DNA from: Candidatus Omnitrophota bacterium
Lineage (GTDB): Bacteria; Omnitrophota; Gorgyraeia; Aquiviventales; JACQRC01
Length of the DNA: 41,539 bases
Reading direction: 5' to 3'
Assembly: GCA_016206665.1 (NCBI GenBank)
Contig: JACQRC010000097.1
Coordinates: forward strand, 1 to 41,539
Part shown: positions 1 through 7,576 of the stretch, piece by piece
Numbering within the stretch: position 1 is the stretch's first letter
Layout: each line of letters opens with the position of its first letter
Made by a program: the position numbers and the translations under genes
The notes under the pieces: model-generated
What the model was told of the DNA's origin: nothing
Database searches by the model: none
What the model saw: only the letters and a program-made list of their open reading frames with translations

Positions 1-852
1 GGCCGAAGGATCCAGAAGTCTGTGAATGGCCTGATCACCCGCTACGTCTATGACCAAGAAGACATCCTGCAGGAATACGATGGGGCTAACGTTCTCCAGG
101 CTCGCTTCACCCACGGCCCGGGCATTGACGAACCGCTCATCATGGAAAGAGGAGGGACCTCCCTCTTCTACCACACCGACGGCCTGGGCTCGACCGTCGC
201 GCTCACCAATCCAACAGGCGCCGTCGTCGAACGGTACCGCTACGAATCCTTTGGGAATCCCACCATCTTGGGCCCGGGACCGGACGGCCTCATGGATACG
301 CCGGATGACGTGACCCTCGCGTGCTCGGCCTACGGCAATCCCTATCTCTTTACCGGCAGGGAGTATGACTGTGAGTCGGGGCTCTATTACTATCGGGCGA
401 GGTATTATGATCCGAAGACGGGAACATTCGTGCAGGAGGATCCAATAAAATTTTTTGGCGGCGTTAATTTTTATACCTATGCGCTGAATAACCCGGTGAC
501 CTTAATAGATCCTCTCGGATTAGGTCCAATAAAAGACAACGTTAAAGAAAGCCTCAAAAAAGAGCTAGGATCCCATCTTCCGGACGGTCTCATTGAGAGG
601 GCGGCAACTGCGTTTGAGAAAGAGGCGGAACGATTGGGTAAAGCAGATAATCTCATCTCTAACAGTTTGAATCCATTCCGATCAAAAGAGAAGAAGCAAG
701 CGATCCAAGAACAAATAGGTCAGGAGATCCTCGATAGTTTACGAGAACGAGCAAAGGAAAATCCTGAGTTAAGGGAACTTCAGGACAAACTCGACGAAGC
801 TGTACGAAAAAAAGAATTGGAGAAAGAGAAAGAAGTCTGTCCGGTGAGGTGA
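1..852 (+). CDS. RHS-repeat protein, C-terminal tip 1 (5' end outside window)
   Basis: The reading frame is open to the first base, so this is the 3' part of a longer gene. It encodes the end of an RHS/YD-repeat shell: YD repeats (ITRYVYDQ), the DGLGST motif, then the conserved RHS-associated core (YYYRARYYDP, GTFVQEDP, YALNNPVTLIDPLG). After the DPLG boundary comes a variable tail of about 110 residues that is highly charged, rich in Glu and Lys, and ends in VCPVR. In RHS polymorphic toxins the tail after this boundary is the effector. I recognise no toxin family in this one. The tail DNA is visibly more AT-rich than the core, as is usual for exchanged tips. The core is clearly related at DNA level to the second tip at 1.76-2.29 kb. 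The adjoining small membrane gene is the obvious partner. RHS assignment is firm; tail function is unknown. Confidence 0.9.
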   Translation, partial: GRRIQKSVNGLITRYVYDQEDILQEYDGANVLQARFTHGPGIDEPLIMERGGTSLFYHTDGLGSTVALTNPTGAVVERYRYESFGNPTILGPGPDGLMDTPDDVTLACSAYGNPYLFTGREYDCESGLYYYRARYYDPKTGTFVQEDPIKFFGGVNFYTYALNNPVTLIDPLGLGPIKDNVKESLKKELGSHLPDGLIERAATAFEKEAERLGKADNLISNSLNPFRSKEKKQAIQEQIGQEILDSLRERAKENPELRELQDKLDEAVRKKELEKEKEVCPVR

Positions 853-855
853 TGG

Positions 856-1242
856 ATGTTTAGCATTAGGAGGCTCGTTACTACAGGAATTGTCTTCGCA
901 GGTTTTGTGCTCTTCTGGTATATCTATAATAAGGGAGTTACCCTCGCCCTCCTTCCTATTTCGCTCCCTGTGTTTCTCTTTTTGCTATGGGTCGGAGACG
1001 TAAGGTTTATTCTACTTCCATTATTTCTCTACGCAGTTTGTCTCGTGATCTCGTTTACTTGGTTTGAAAAACAACCGAAGAAGAAATGGCTTGTCATAGG
1101 TACTACTGGAATCTTGGTCTTAATACATTTGATCGTATTTCAATTTACTGTAAGAGCTTTCAAGCAACTGGGGACTGGCGTTGTTGAGCAGATGTTTAAC
1201 GAGAAAGAGCGTACAGATATACTGCTCCCCACTAAGCCGTGA
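856..1242 (+). CDS. Small multi-pass membrane protein, candidate immunity partner of RHS tip 1
   Basis: A 128-residue protein with about four hydrophobic segments (roughly residues 8-25, 30-48, 50-68 and 78-100) and a short polar C-terminus. It begins three bases after the RHS stop, so it is almost certainly co-transcribed and probably translationally coupled. No clear Shine-Dalgarno sequence is visible. Position directly after a variable RHS tail is where cognate immunity genes sit, and membrane immunity proteins are common. No family is recognised, so immunity is an inference from context only. The gene is AT-rich relative to the backbone, matching the tail before it. It could instead be an unrelated cargo gene or a membrane partner needed by the tail. 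Confidence 0.65.
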   Translation: MFSIRRLVTTGIVFAGFVLFWYIYNKGVTLALLPISLPVFLFLLWVGDVRFILLPLFLYAVCLVISFTWFEKQPKKKWLVIGTTGILVLIHLIVFQFTVRAFKQLGTGVVEQMFNEKERTDILLPTKP

Positions 1243-1280
1243 GCCCTGCTAACCAAGTATCGAGTATACTGGTAGCGTAG

Positions 1281-1341
1281 TAGCGTAGACGCTTTACGTT
1301 CTTCATCACTCCACAAGGACCTATGAAGAAATTCCCCACTC
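1281..1341 (+). repeat. RHS-array spacer repeat, copy A
   Basis: A noncoding stretch of about 61 bp beginning with the core GCGTAGACGCTTTACGTT and containing TCCACAAGG and GAAGAAATTCCCC. The same order of blocks recurs at 3250-3312 (copy D) with roughly three quarters identity, and the first part recurs at 3115-3142 and 3148-3175. It lies between the end of the tip 1 cassette and the point where a second RHS core abruptly begins at about 1351, so it marks a cassette boundary. Confidence 0.7.
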
Positions 1342-1350
1342 GCTAAGCCG

Positions 1351-2574
1351 TGCCCACCACCCTCCTGGCTCAGGCCCTCTACACCTACGATGCTGTCGGC
1401 AACCGTGCAACCCTCACCGACCGCCTCGGCCTGCATCAGTATGGCTACGACGCCCTCAACCGCCTCATCCAAGCCACGAACCCCACAGAGACCTTCAGCT
1501 ATGACCCTGTGGGGAACCGGCTGACAGCCATCAGCAATCAGCCATCAGCCATCAGCAGTCAGCAACTACCTCTACGACGCCGCCAACCGGCTCCTCGACG
1601 ACGGTACCTTCACGTATACCTATGACGCCAACGGGAACCGCCTTACCAAAACTGAGCAGGCGAACCCTGCGAACGTCGAAACCTTTACCTACGATGCAGA
1701 GAATCAGCTGATTAGTTTCGCCAAGCCTGGGATGACTGCCACGTATGCCTATGACGCCCTGGGCCGACGGATCGAGAAGAATGTCAACGGCGCAATCACC
1801 CGATACGTCTATGACCAGGAAGATATCCTCGCGGAGTATGATGGGACGAATACCCTCCAAGCCAAATATACCCACGGCCCGGGGATTGACGAACCCCTGA
1901 TCATGGAACGAGGCAGCCAAGCCTTCTTCTACCACACGGATGGCTTAGGCTCCATCACCGCGATTACAGATACCCTTGGCACCGCCGTCAAGAGCTTCCA
2001 GTATGACAGCTTCGGGAACGTCGTCACTGAAACTGGGACCCTGCAACAGCCGTATGGCTATACCGGCCGGGAACGCGATCTGGAAAGCGGCCTGGTGTAT
2101 TATCGGCGTAGATACTATGACCCAGGAATCGGGAGGTTCTTACAGGAGGACCCAGTATTGCTCCCTGAAACAGGGCCAGCTCAGTCGCCCTTTTTACTCA
2201 TCGATCTTCTACGTGAACCACAAGAACTCAATTCGTTTTCGTATGTTGCGAACAATCCGACTACTTTGATTGATCCATTTGGCTTCAGAGGGCAGAAGGA
2301 GCGCCTATTGGGTGACGACCCTCTCGTCAAGGGGATCAGTAAACAAAGTTCACAGGCAGAGGTTGACCAAGCTATTAAAAATGTCAAACGCGCTTTAAAG
2401 GGTGCTCCTGCTCTATCGGATGCAAGAAAGAAATTCCTTAGGGGATGGTTAAAGGTTGCGAAACGAGGCTTTAAGTTTGCTGCAGGAATTGGTTTTTTGA
2501 TCGAATTTTTCTCCGACCCAGCTATTGCAGAAGCACCTGAAATCACGGAGCCTGAAGCATGCCCATCTCCATAG
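1351..2574 (+). pseudogene. RHS-repeat tip 2, 5'-truncated and frameshifted
   Basis: An RHS shell fragment starts abruptly after the spacer repeat, with an in-frame stop at 1344. It runs in one frame to about 1525 (YDAVGNRATLTDRLG, YDALNRLIQATNP, YDPVGNRLT) and then continues in another frame from 1561 (NYLYDAANRLLDDG, YDALGRRIEKNVNGAITRYV). The break coincides with an ATCAGC-type simple repeat at 1524-1565. The second frame contains the RHS-associated core (GLVYYRRRYYDP, RFLQEDP, YVANNPTTLIDPFG). A new tail of about 95 residues follows, with a hydrophobic stretch GFKFAAGIGFLIEFF and an ending EACPSP, reminiscent of the VCPVR end of tip 1. An open frame of 280 codons from 1732 could still be translated. 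This looks like a displaced (orphan) RHS tip. The tail matches no toxin I recognise. Confidence 0.8.
1524..1565 (+). repeat. ATCAGC-type simple repeat inside the RHS fragment
   Basis: Imperfect tandem copies of CATCAGC/AATCAGC units. They sit where YD-repeat homology is interrupted, and the frame before and after differs, so the repeat probably caused the frameshift. A related repeat lies at 6001-6036. Confidence 0.75.
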
Positions 2575-2597
2575 GCCAGTCTGGACCTTAGGCAGCC

Positions 2598-3080
2598 ATG
2601 GCGCTGAAACGGTCACAGCGTATAAAACTGCTCGAAAAGGTTCGTAGCCTTACGTTAGCCGGAGAATATGACGAGGCCTTGGAGGACGTAACTCTAGCGC
2701 TAAGTAACAACCCTGAGGACGAAGACGCCCTAGCGTTGAAGGGCAATATTCTGGAGCTCATTGAGCATTATGCTGAGGCTCGAGCATGCTATGAGAAGGT
2801 CTTAGAGTTAAATCCAAATAATACCCAGGCGTGGATTGATCTAGGTGATCACTACACCAACAAAGAAGAAAACGACAAGGCTCTGCAGTATTACGACGGT
2901 GCAATTAATCTAATTGGACGAGGGATTATTTACGTATCAAAAACGCATGAAGTGGAGCAAGCGTATTTTGGAAAAGCCTCGTTGTTAAAGGCGGCAGGCC
3001 GGTTGACCGAGGCCCTAGTGTGCGCTCAGGAAGGTCTCCAACTGGCGCCAGACGCTGAGTTACTGAGAAATTTTCATTGA
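2598..3080 (+). CDS. TPR-repeat protein, candidate immunity or accessory partner of RHS tip 2
   Basis: A 160-residue cytoplasmic protein made of tetratricopeptide repeats. Recognisable units are AGEYDEALEDVTLALSNNPE (about 17-36), a second around 55-75 (HYAEARACYEKVLELNPNN) and a third around 80-105 (KEENDKALQYYDGAI), with a final unit near 135-155. There is no signal peptide or membrane segment. It starts 23 bases after the RHS tip 2 stop on the same strand, in the position of an immunity gene, and is followed directly by the spacer repeats. TPR proteins are protein-binding scaffolds and some act in toxin systems, but nothing here proves immunity. Codon use is more AT-rich than the backbone, like the RHS tails. 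Confidence 0.75.
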   Translation: MALKRSQRIKLLEKVRSLTLAGEYDEALEDVTLALSNNPEDEDALALKGNILELIEHYAEARACYEKVLELNPNNTQAWIDLGDHYTNKEENDKALQYYDGAINLIGRGIIYVSKTHEVEQAYFGKASLLKAAGRLTEALVCAQEGLQLAPDAELLRNFH

Positions 3081-3114
3081 ATTCGTGGGACAGTTCCGTG
3101 GCGTTTTGTAATAG

Positions 3115-3175
3115 TGACGTAGACGCTTTATGTTACATACTGACGTATGACGTAGACGCTTTATGTTACATACTG
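3115..3175 (+). repeat. RHS-array spacer repeat, tandem copies B and C
   Basis: Two perfect 28-bp copies (3115-3142 and 3148-3175) beginning TGACGTAGACGCTTTATG, separated by five bases ACGTA, which gives a 33-bp period. They share their first 16-18 bases with copies A and D. They lie in noncoding DNA just after the TPR gene. Confidence 0.8.
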
Positions 3176-3249
3176 CCATCGCTGCGGTTATGCACTTATT
3201 CCGCACCCGTTAACCGGTGACGACGACCGTGCTGCTGGTTGCGCTGGTA

Positions 3250-3312
3250 TGACGTAGACGCTTTACATTTCTCACAGATCCACAAAGCATTACGAAGAAA
3301 TTCCCCCACTGC
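3250..3312 (+). repeat. RHS-array spacer repeat, copy D
   Basis: Resembles copy A over its whole length: TGACGTAGACGCTTTACA, then a TCCACAAAG block and a GAAGAAATTCCCCC block. It ends about ten bases before the stop codon of the truncated HAD gene on the other strand, so it marks the right edge of the RHS array. Confidence 0.75.
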
Positions 3313-3322
3313 ATGGGCAGCC

Positions 3323-3550
3323 TTAGACGACGTAGCGTCGCAAGTCGCCCAACGCTGTGATGAGGAAATCCGGCCGGACAGCCCGCAACGTGTCGGCGGG
3401 ATTGAGACCGTAGGTGACCTCGCCAACGCTCTTGGGAGGCAGGCCGAGCTGCGCCAGCGTCCAATTGACCGACGTGGCGATGTCCTGCTGGGAATCGATG
3501 AGGGTGCCGTCGAGGTCGAAGAGGAGCGCGTCGACGTGCAGCGCGGTCAC
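3323..3550 (-). pseudogene. HAD-superfamily (phosphoglycolate phosphatase-like) gene with internal deletion
   Basis: The 75-residue frame joins two recognisable ends of a Gph-type HAD phosphatase. Residues 1-44 are the normal N-terminus with catalytic motif I (LLFDLDGTLIDS) and the start of the cap (ATSVNWTLAQLGLPP). Residues from about 48 (VTYGLNPADTL, GPDFLI-like RPDFLITAL) are the typical C-terminus. About 140 residues between them, including motifs II-IV and the cap, are missing relative to the usual length of about 215-220. The junction keeps the frame. It starts with a GTG overlapping the stop of the C45 gene (GTGA), so it was the last gene of that operon. Loss of most of the fold makes phosphatase activity very unlikely. 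Confidence 0.75.
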
Positions 3551-4818
3551 GGGTTACTGGAGGGCGTGGGCGCCAACCACCCGTCGATGCGCAGATGATG
3601 GTAGGGGGTGTTCGCGGCCGGCGTCCGGCCCTCGGCGTTCGCGACCCACAGCTCCGGATAGGCGTAGATGACGCTCTGGACGTTGGAGGGCGAGGCGACG
3701 GTCTGGGCGATCGCGCGCACGAGCTCGGCATCAAGGTTGCCGAAGGATCTCTCAATCATCGCCTCCTGGCCGAGGTAGCGGAGGTCATAGGCCGAGCTGC
3801 CCGCGGGATCTTCGAGACCCGGTTTGTTCGGATCGCCATGGGAGGCCAGTTGCGCATTGCGAATGGTCGGATCCATCGCCGTGTCGGCGCGAAACACGCT
3901 GTCAGGCAGTGGTGCGGCGTATGAGACTTGGTGTTCGGCCGCGTCGTCGGGCCGGAAGACCGCAACGTGGTGGCGCGTCGTCTCGAGGGCGACCGTCTGC
4001 CGGCGATTCGCCTGCCCGCCCACGTCCCGCGGTGCATTTGCTATGGCGGGATTTGGGCGGGCCTGGGCGAAGACGTAGTTGTTGCCGCGCGTGCGGGGAG
4101 CGGCGCTCACGATGGCGACGGCCTCGCCGAGCGTAGACGCTTCCTCAAGGATGCGACGCAACAGAAACGGCATCGGCGTGCCGGCGTAGCTCTCGTCGGT
4201 GCTCTTGGCGCCAATCTGGGCGATGGAGATCGTCTGGTCGTTGATGCCTGAGAGGGCGCCGATGAAGCCGGCCCACCCGATGTTGAGCAAGGCGTGCTGG
4301 CCCTCCGGACGGACAACGAAGACGACGGCGAACCGCTGGACACCGGCCTGGATATTCCAATCCAAGTTCCGCGTGTGATAGAGCCGTCCATCCGCCGTGG
4401 CGTGGCCGAAGACGGCGAGGCTGGAGCAGGAGGTGGTTAGTTCCGGAATCGCGTGCAGCCGCTCCAAGTCGCGCAGCGGCACCCCCGACCCCTCGGCCAA
4501 TCCACGCAACTCGTCGAGGTAGGCCGGTGGAATATGCGGCCGCATCTGTCGATAGATCCGATCCAGTTTCCAATTGACCAGCCAGGGACCCAGCACGGGC
4601 ATCTTCACGTAGCCATGGAAAAAGCGCAGCGTCCCACGAACCATCTGTTGCACCTGGGGCTTGAGCAGGGTGCCGTGCTGGTGGCCAAGGTCATACGGCC
4701 GGCCCTCGAGGAAGACGACGGTCAGACCTTCAACCGTCTCGACGTGGGGCTCGGCCCACACCGCCGGCGCGGCGCAGAGCCACAGGGCGAGCGCAAGGGT
4801 CTTAACGAATCGTCGCAT
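3547..4818 (-). CDS. Secreted C45-family (acyl-CoA:6-APA acyltransferase-like) Ntn hydrolase
   Basis: A 423-residue protein with a cleavable signal peptide (hydrophobic residues 7-20, then VWA-EP). The body matches the AAT/C45 peptidase family. It has an N-terminal pro-segment with GHQHG, a helical region, and then the autocleavage site TTSCSSLAVFG with the presumed nucleophile Cys131. After that come HTRNLDW (the conserved Arg-Asn-x-Asp-Trp) and GWAGFIGALSGIN. Members cut themselves before the cysteine and hydrolyse or transfer acyl groups on amides. The bacterial substrate is rarely known. It overlaps the ceramidase-family gene upstream by 17 bases and the HAD remnant downstream by four. 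Both intact neighbours attack amide bonds outside the cytoplasm, which suggests a shared N-acyl-amide substrate (inference). Confidence 0.85.
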   Translation of the reverse strand: MRRFVKTLALALWLCAAPAVWAEPHVETVEGLTVVFLEGRPYDLGHQHGTLLKPQVQQMVRGTLRFFHGYVKMPVLGPWLVNWKLDRIYRQMRPHIPPAYLDELRGLAEGSGVPLRDLERLHAIPELTTSCSSLAVFGHATADGRLYHTRNLDWNIQAGVQRFAVVFVVRPEGQHALLNIGWAGFIGALSGINDQTISIAQIGAKSTDESYAGTPMPFLLRRILEEASTLGEAVAIVSAAPRTRGNNYVFAQARPNPAIANAPRDVGGQANRRQTVALETTRHHVAVFRPDDAAEHQVSYAAPLPDSVFRADTAMDPTIRNAQLASHGDPNKPGLEDPAGSSAYDLRYLGQEAMIERSFGNLDAELVRAIAQTVASPSNVQSVIYAYPELWVANAEGRTPAANTPYHHLRIDGWLAPTPSSNP

Positions 4819-6052
4819 GACAGCGTTGAATCGCTGACCAGAGCGTGTCCGCGACGGTCGGGCCGTTGAACATCATCTGGGCTTCGTATTCGTCAGCCTC
4901 ATACTGCGCGGCCGGCAGGATGTAGCCGATGTAGTCGTTGGCGAATCCGGCGAGCACCGGCGCGTACCCCTGGGTCCAGAACCATCCCTTCCACTGCCGG
5001 CCCAGCTCACTGCTGAGGTCCCCAGGCACGCCGATGAACCGCAGCGAGTCCACCGCCACTACCGTGATGGTGGCGGTGCGATCCAGGAAGGTCTCACCGA
5101 GCCAACGCGGTAACTGCCACTGGCCGACCCGCATCTGCGCCGGCGGCAACGCCACGTGCTCGGTGCAGATGTCCAGGAAGCGGCCGCGGTGCTCGGGCTG
5201 CGCCAGACGATGCGTGAGCCAGCGCGTGTTCATGGCTGCCTCGGCCAGTTGCTCTCCGAGCCGACGGGCCCGCTCGAAGCGGTCGGGCAGCTCCTCCGTC
5301 ACCGGTCCTTGGTCCGCAATCGCCCCAGGGAAAAAGAGGCAGACCGCGTGCGCCTCCTGTTCGCAGGCCCGCATCAGATACCCGGGGTAATCGCCTGAGA
5401 GTTCCCGATTCTTCCACCCCAGGACGGTCGGGTGGGCGGCGAAGGTGATCAGCATGGCGACCGGCCCGCGGGATGAGCTGAAGAGCACCGACAGGACCTC
5501 GGGATCGACGGGCCCGCCCTCGCGCAGGCGGTTCCGATTGGCGCCGGATCGCTCCATGACCCCGAACTGCCACTCGGCCAGCGGGAGCAGCTGCTGCCGC
5601 GCGTCGCGCACGGCCCGCACGATCGTCTCGGCGATCGCCTCGAAGACCCGTGCGTCATAATGGCCCATGGAGAGTTTCTCGAGATACCGGCGGCCGTAGG
5701 CCCCTGGACCGGAGTGCGTATGGGTAGCGACCAGAAACAGGTTGGGGGGTGATGGCAAACGCCGCTCGACCTCCTGGCGCAGCGCATCATCAATGATGAG
5801 CAGCTCGGCGCTCACGAAGACGACCGATTGGGTCTCCGACTGGAGGACCAGCGCGCGGACATACAGCGGATCCCGCTGGCCGGTTGAGGGCCGGCCGTGC
5901 CGTTTGCTGTAACCGGCCAGCGGTACGTTCGGTGGGAGCGTGAGCTCCACGCGGCTGGCGCCGACGAGGATCTCCCCACTGAAGGCTGGCGGGGCGCAGA
6001 TAGCAATCAGCAGCCAGCAACCAGCAATCAGCAACGCCTGACGCCCCTTCAT
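4802..6052 (-). CDS. Secreted neutral/alkaline ceramidase-family hydrolase
   Basis: A 416-residue protein of the neutral/alkaline non-lysosomal ceramidase N-terminal domain family (zinc amidohydrolases). Visible marks are GASRVELTLP (31-40), the metal-site motif HTHSGPGAYG (111-120), AAHPTVLG and GDYPGYL. Family members split the amide of ceramide, but many bacterial relatives are short like this one, lack the C-terminal domain and have unknown substrates. The signal peptide (LLIAGCWLLIAIC) is encoded by the ATCAGC-type simple repeat at 6001-6036, which is unusual. The start overlaps the cca stop (ATGA), so it is translationally coupled to it. The gene is followed by a second secreted amide hydrolase. 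Confidence 0.85.
   Translation of the reverse strand: MKGRQALLIAGCWLLIAICAPPAFSGEILVGASRVELTLPPNVPLAGYSKRHGRPSTGQRDPLYVRALVLQSETQSVVFVSAELLIIDDALRQEVERRLPSPPNLFLVATHTHSGPGAYGRRYLEKLSMGHYDARVFEAIAETIVRAVRDARQQLLPLAEWQFGVMERSGANRNRLREGGPVDPEVLSVLFSSSRGPVAMLITFAAHPTVLGWKNRELSGDYPGYLMRACEQEAHAVCLFFPGAIADQGPVTEELPDRFERARRLGEQLAEAAMNTRWLTHRLAQPEHRGRFLDICTEHVALPPAQMRVGQWQLPRWLGETFLDRTATITVVAVDSLRFIGVPGDLSSELGRQWKGWFWTQGYAPVLAGFANDYIGYILPAAQYEADEYEAQMMFNGPTVADTLWSAIQRCHATIR
6001..6036 (-). repeat. ATCAGC/CCAGC simple repeat encoding a signal peptide
   Basis: Imperfect tandem units (GCAATCAG, CAGCCAGCAACCAGC) on the plus strand. Read on the minus strand they encode the hydrophobic core of the ceramidase-family signal peptide. 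The unit is related to the one at 1524-1565. Confidence 0.7.
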
Positions 6053-7476
6053 CGCCGCTGCGCCACGACTTGCTTGGCCAGCGCCAGGGCCTCCTCCTTC
6101 GTCGTGACGCGCCGTTCGGCCTGCGCTTCCTCGATCTGGCGTAGCAGCTCTCCAATGACGGGACCGGCGGCCAGATGCAGCTCGGCCATCAACTCATCGC
6201 CACGAATCAACTTCGGCAATCGCACCACCTCCTCCGGCCGCAGGAAGTAGTGGGTCAGCAGCTCGTGCGCCACCGCGCGCTGCCCAGGCATGTCGTCCGG
6301 ATGGGTCGCCGGCCCCTGGCTGGCGGCGCGGTCGGCCAGCCAGTGCAGCAGGACCGCCGGCCCATCGGTGCCGGTGTCGCGGAAATACCGGTAGAGGGCC
6401 CGCCGGGTGCGCTCCGCTAATTTGATGAGATAGCCTGGCCGCAGATGCCACAGGATGATCCGCTCCAGCGACTGGCGCTCATCCGTTGAGCACCGCAGCC
6501 GCTCGGCGATGACCGCGGCCAGGTTGGCGCCCAGATGCTCGTGGCCGTTGAAGTGCAGCTGACCCGCCTCATCGGTGCATCGCTTCGCCGGCTTGCCGAG
6601 GTCGTGGAGCAGGGCGGCGAATTTCAGCAGCGCCGAGCGGGGATGGCCGCTGCTGACCGGCTGATGCAGGTAGTCATCGAGGGGCCGGCGCAGCTCTGAC
6701 GGGAATCGCTCAGGATGCGCGAGGATCTCCTCCAACTGATGGAGCGTCTCGAGCGAGTGCTGCCACACATCGAGATGGTGGTATCCACCCTGCTCCACGC
6801 CGCGGCAGGCGTGGATCTCCGGCAGCAAGACCTCGAGCGCGCCGAGCTCATCGAGCGTGCGCAGATGCGGGGCGGCGCATGCGACGCTGAACAATTTGAA
6901 CAGTTCCTCGCGGCTCCGTTCCGCCGCGACGGTCGCCAGGCGCGGGGCCGCCTCGCGCATCCACGCCTGCGTCGATGGCTCGATGGCCAGGCCGAATCGA
7001 GCGGCGAAGACGGCGCCACGCAGGATCCGCACGGCGTCGTCGTGAAAGGCCTGCGGATAGACGGCCCGCAATCGCTTGGCCTGCAGATCGTGGTACCCGC
7101 GCAGCGGATCGATCAACTCGGCGCGGCCCGCGAGCCAGGCCGGCAAGGCGTAGGCCATCGCGTTGACGGTGAAATCGCGCAGCCGCAGGTCCTGCTCCAG
7201 CGTGGGTGCGCGAAAATCGGTGCAGTCGATCTCGTGCGGCCCGTTGGGCCCCTGCACCACCAGGCGCGCAGAGCCATGCGCGGCATCCAAAGGCGCGCAA
7301 TGGCCGCCGAGGCGCTGCGCCATGCGCTGCGCGAAGGCCACCGCCCCCTGCGGCATCGCGAGATCGGCGTTGCGCGGCGGGGCGAGTCTTAGGAGTTCAT
7401 CGCGCACCCAGCCCCCCACCAGATACAGCGGCTGGGCGGCTTCATTCAGTTGTCGCAACACCTCACGCATCGTCAT
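6049..7476 (-). CDS. cca: CCA tRNA nucleotidyltransferase / poly(A) polymerase family with HD domain
   Basis: A class II nucleotidyltransferase of about 475 residues that adds or repairs the 3' CCA of tRNA. Motifs in order: YLVGGWVRDELL (nucleotidyltransferase motif A), EIDCTDFR, the LRLRDFTVNAMAY motif, DPLRGYHDLQ, the RNA/head-binding region RILRGAVFAARFGL, and a C-terminal HD domain (LLHDLGKP, FNGHEHLGA). The metal-binding D-x-D that follows motif A reads N-A-D (PRNADLAM), so the first carboxylate is missing. I chose ATG 7476, about 20 residues before GGWVRD, as is usual. A GTG at 7554 would add 26 residues, and a minus-strand TATTAT at 7566-7561 would put a leaderless transcript there. 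It heads a chain of overlapping genes. Confidence 0.85.
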   Translation of the reverse strand: MTMREVLRQLNEAAQPLYLVGGWVRDELLRLAPPRNADLAMPQGAVAFAQRMAQRLGGHCAPLDAAHGSARLVVQGPNGPHEIDCTDFRAPTLEQDLRLRDFTVNAMAYALPAWLAGRAELIDPLRGYHDLQAKRLRAVYPQAFHDDAVRILRGAVFAARFGLAIEPSTQAWMREAAPRLATVAAERSREELFKLFSVACAAPHLRTLDELGALEVLLPEIHACRGVEQGGYHHLDVWQHSLETLHQLEEILAHPERFPSELRRPLDDYLHQPVSSGHPRSALLKFAALLHDLGKPAKRCTDEAGQLHFNGHEHLGANLAAVIAERLRCSTDERQSLERIILWHLRPGYLIKLAERTRRALYRYFRDTGTDGPAVLLHWLADRAASQGPATHPDDMPGQRAVAHELLTHYFLRPEEVVRLPKLIRGDELMAELHLAAGPVIGELLRQIEEAQAERRVTTKEEALALAKQVVAQRR

Positions 7477-7536
7477 GTCGAATGGGTCAACACTGAGCGA
7501 GGCCCAGCCGCCGGCGGCGGGGCCGAGTCGAATGTG

Positions 7537-7566
7537 TTGACATTTTTTGCTCACGCGCCATAATAC
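7537..7566 (+). promoter_or_regulatory. Sigma70-type promoter of the TPR gene
   Basis: TTGACA at 7537-7542 and TAATAC at 7561-7566 with an 18-bp spacer (or CATAAT at 7559-7564 with 16 bp). The predicted start lies about five bases before ATG 7577. The -10 region read on the opposite strand (TATTAT) could serve the cca side, giving a shared bidirectional element. Confidence 0.65.
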
Positions 7567-7576
7567 TCATGGCAGT

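Noticed and set aside
3115..3175. Possible CRISPR with 28-bp repeats
   Set aside because: Only two copies with a 5-bp spacer and no cas genes. The unit also appears in copies A and D as a longer diverged element.
4125..4145. Another copy of the RHS-array repeat core (GCGTAGACGCTT)
   Set aside because: It lies inside the conserved coding region of the C45 hydrolase and matches only 12 bases, so it is probably chance.
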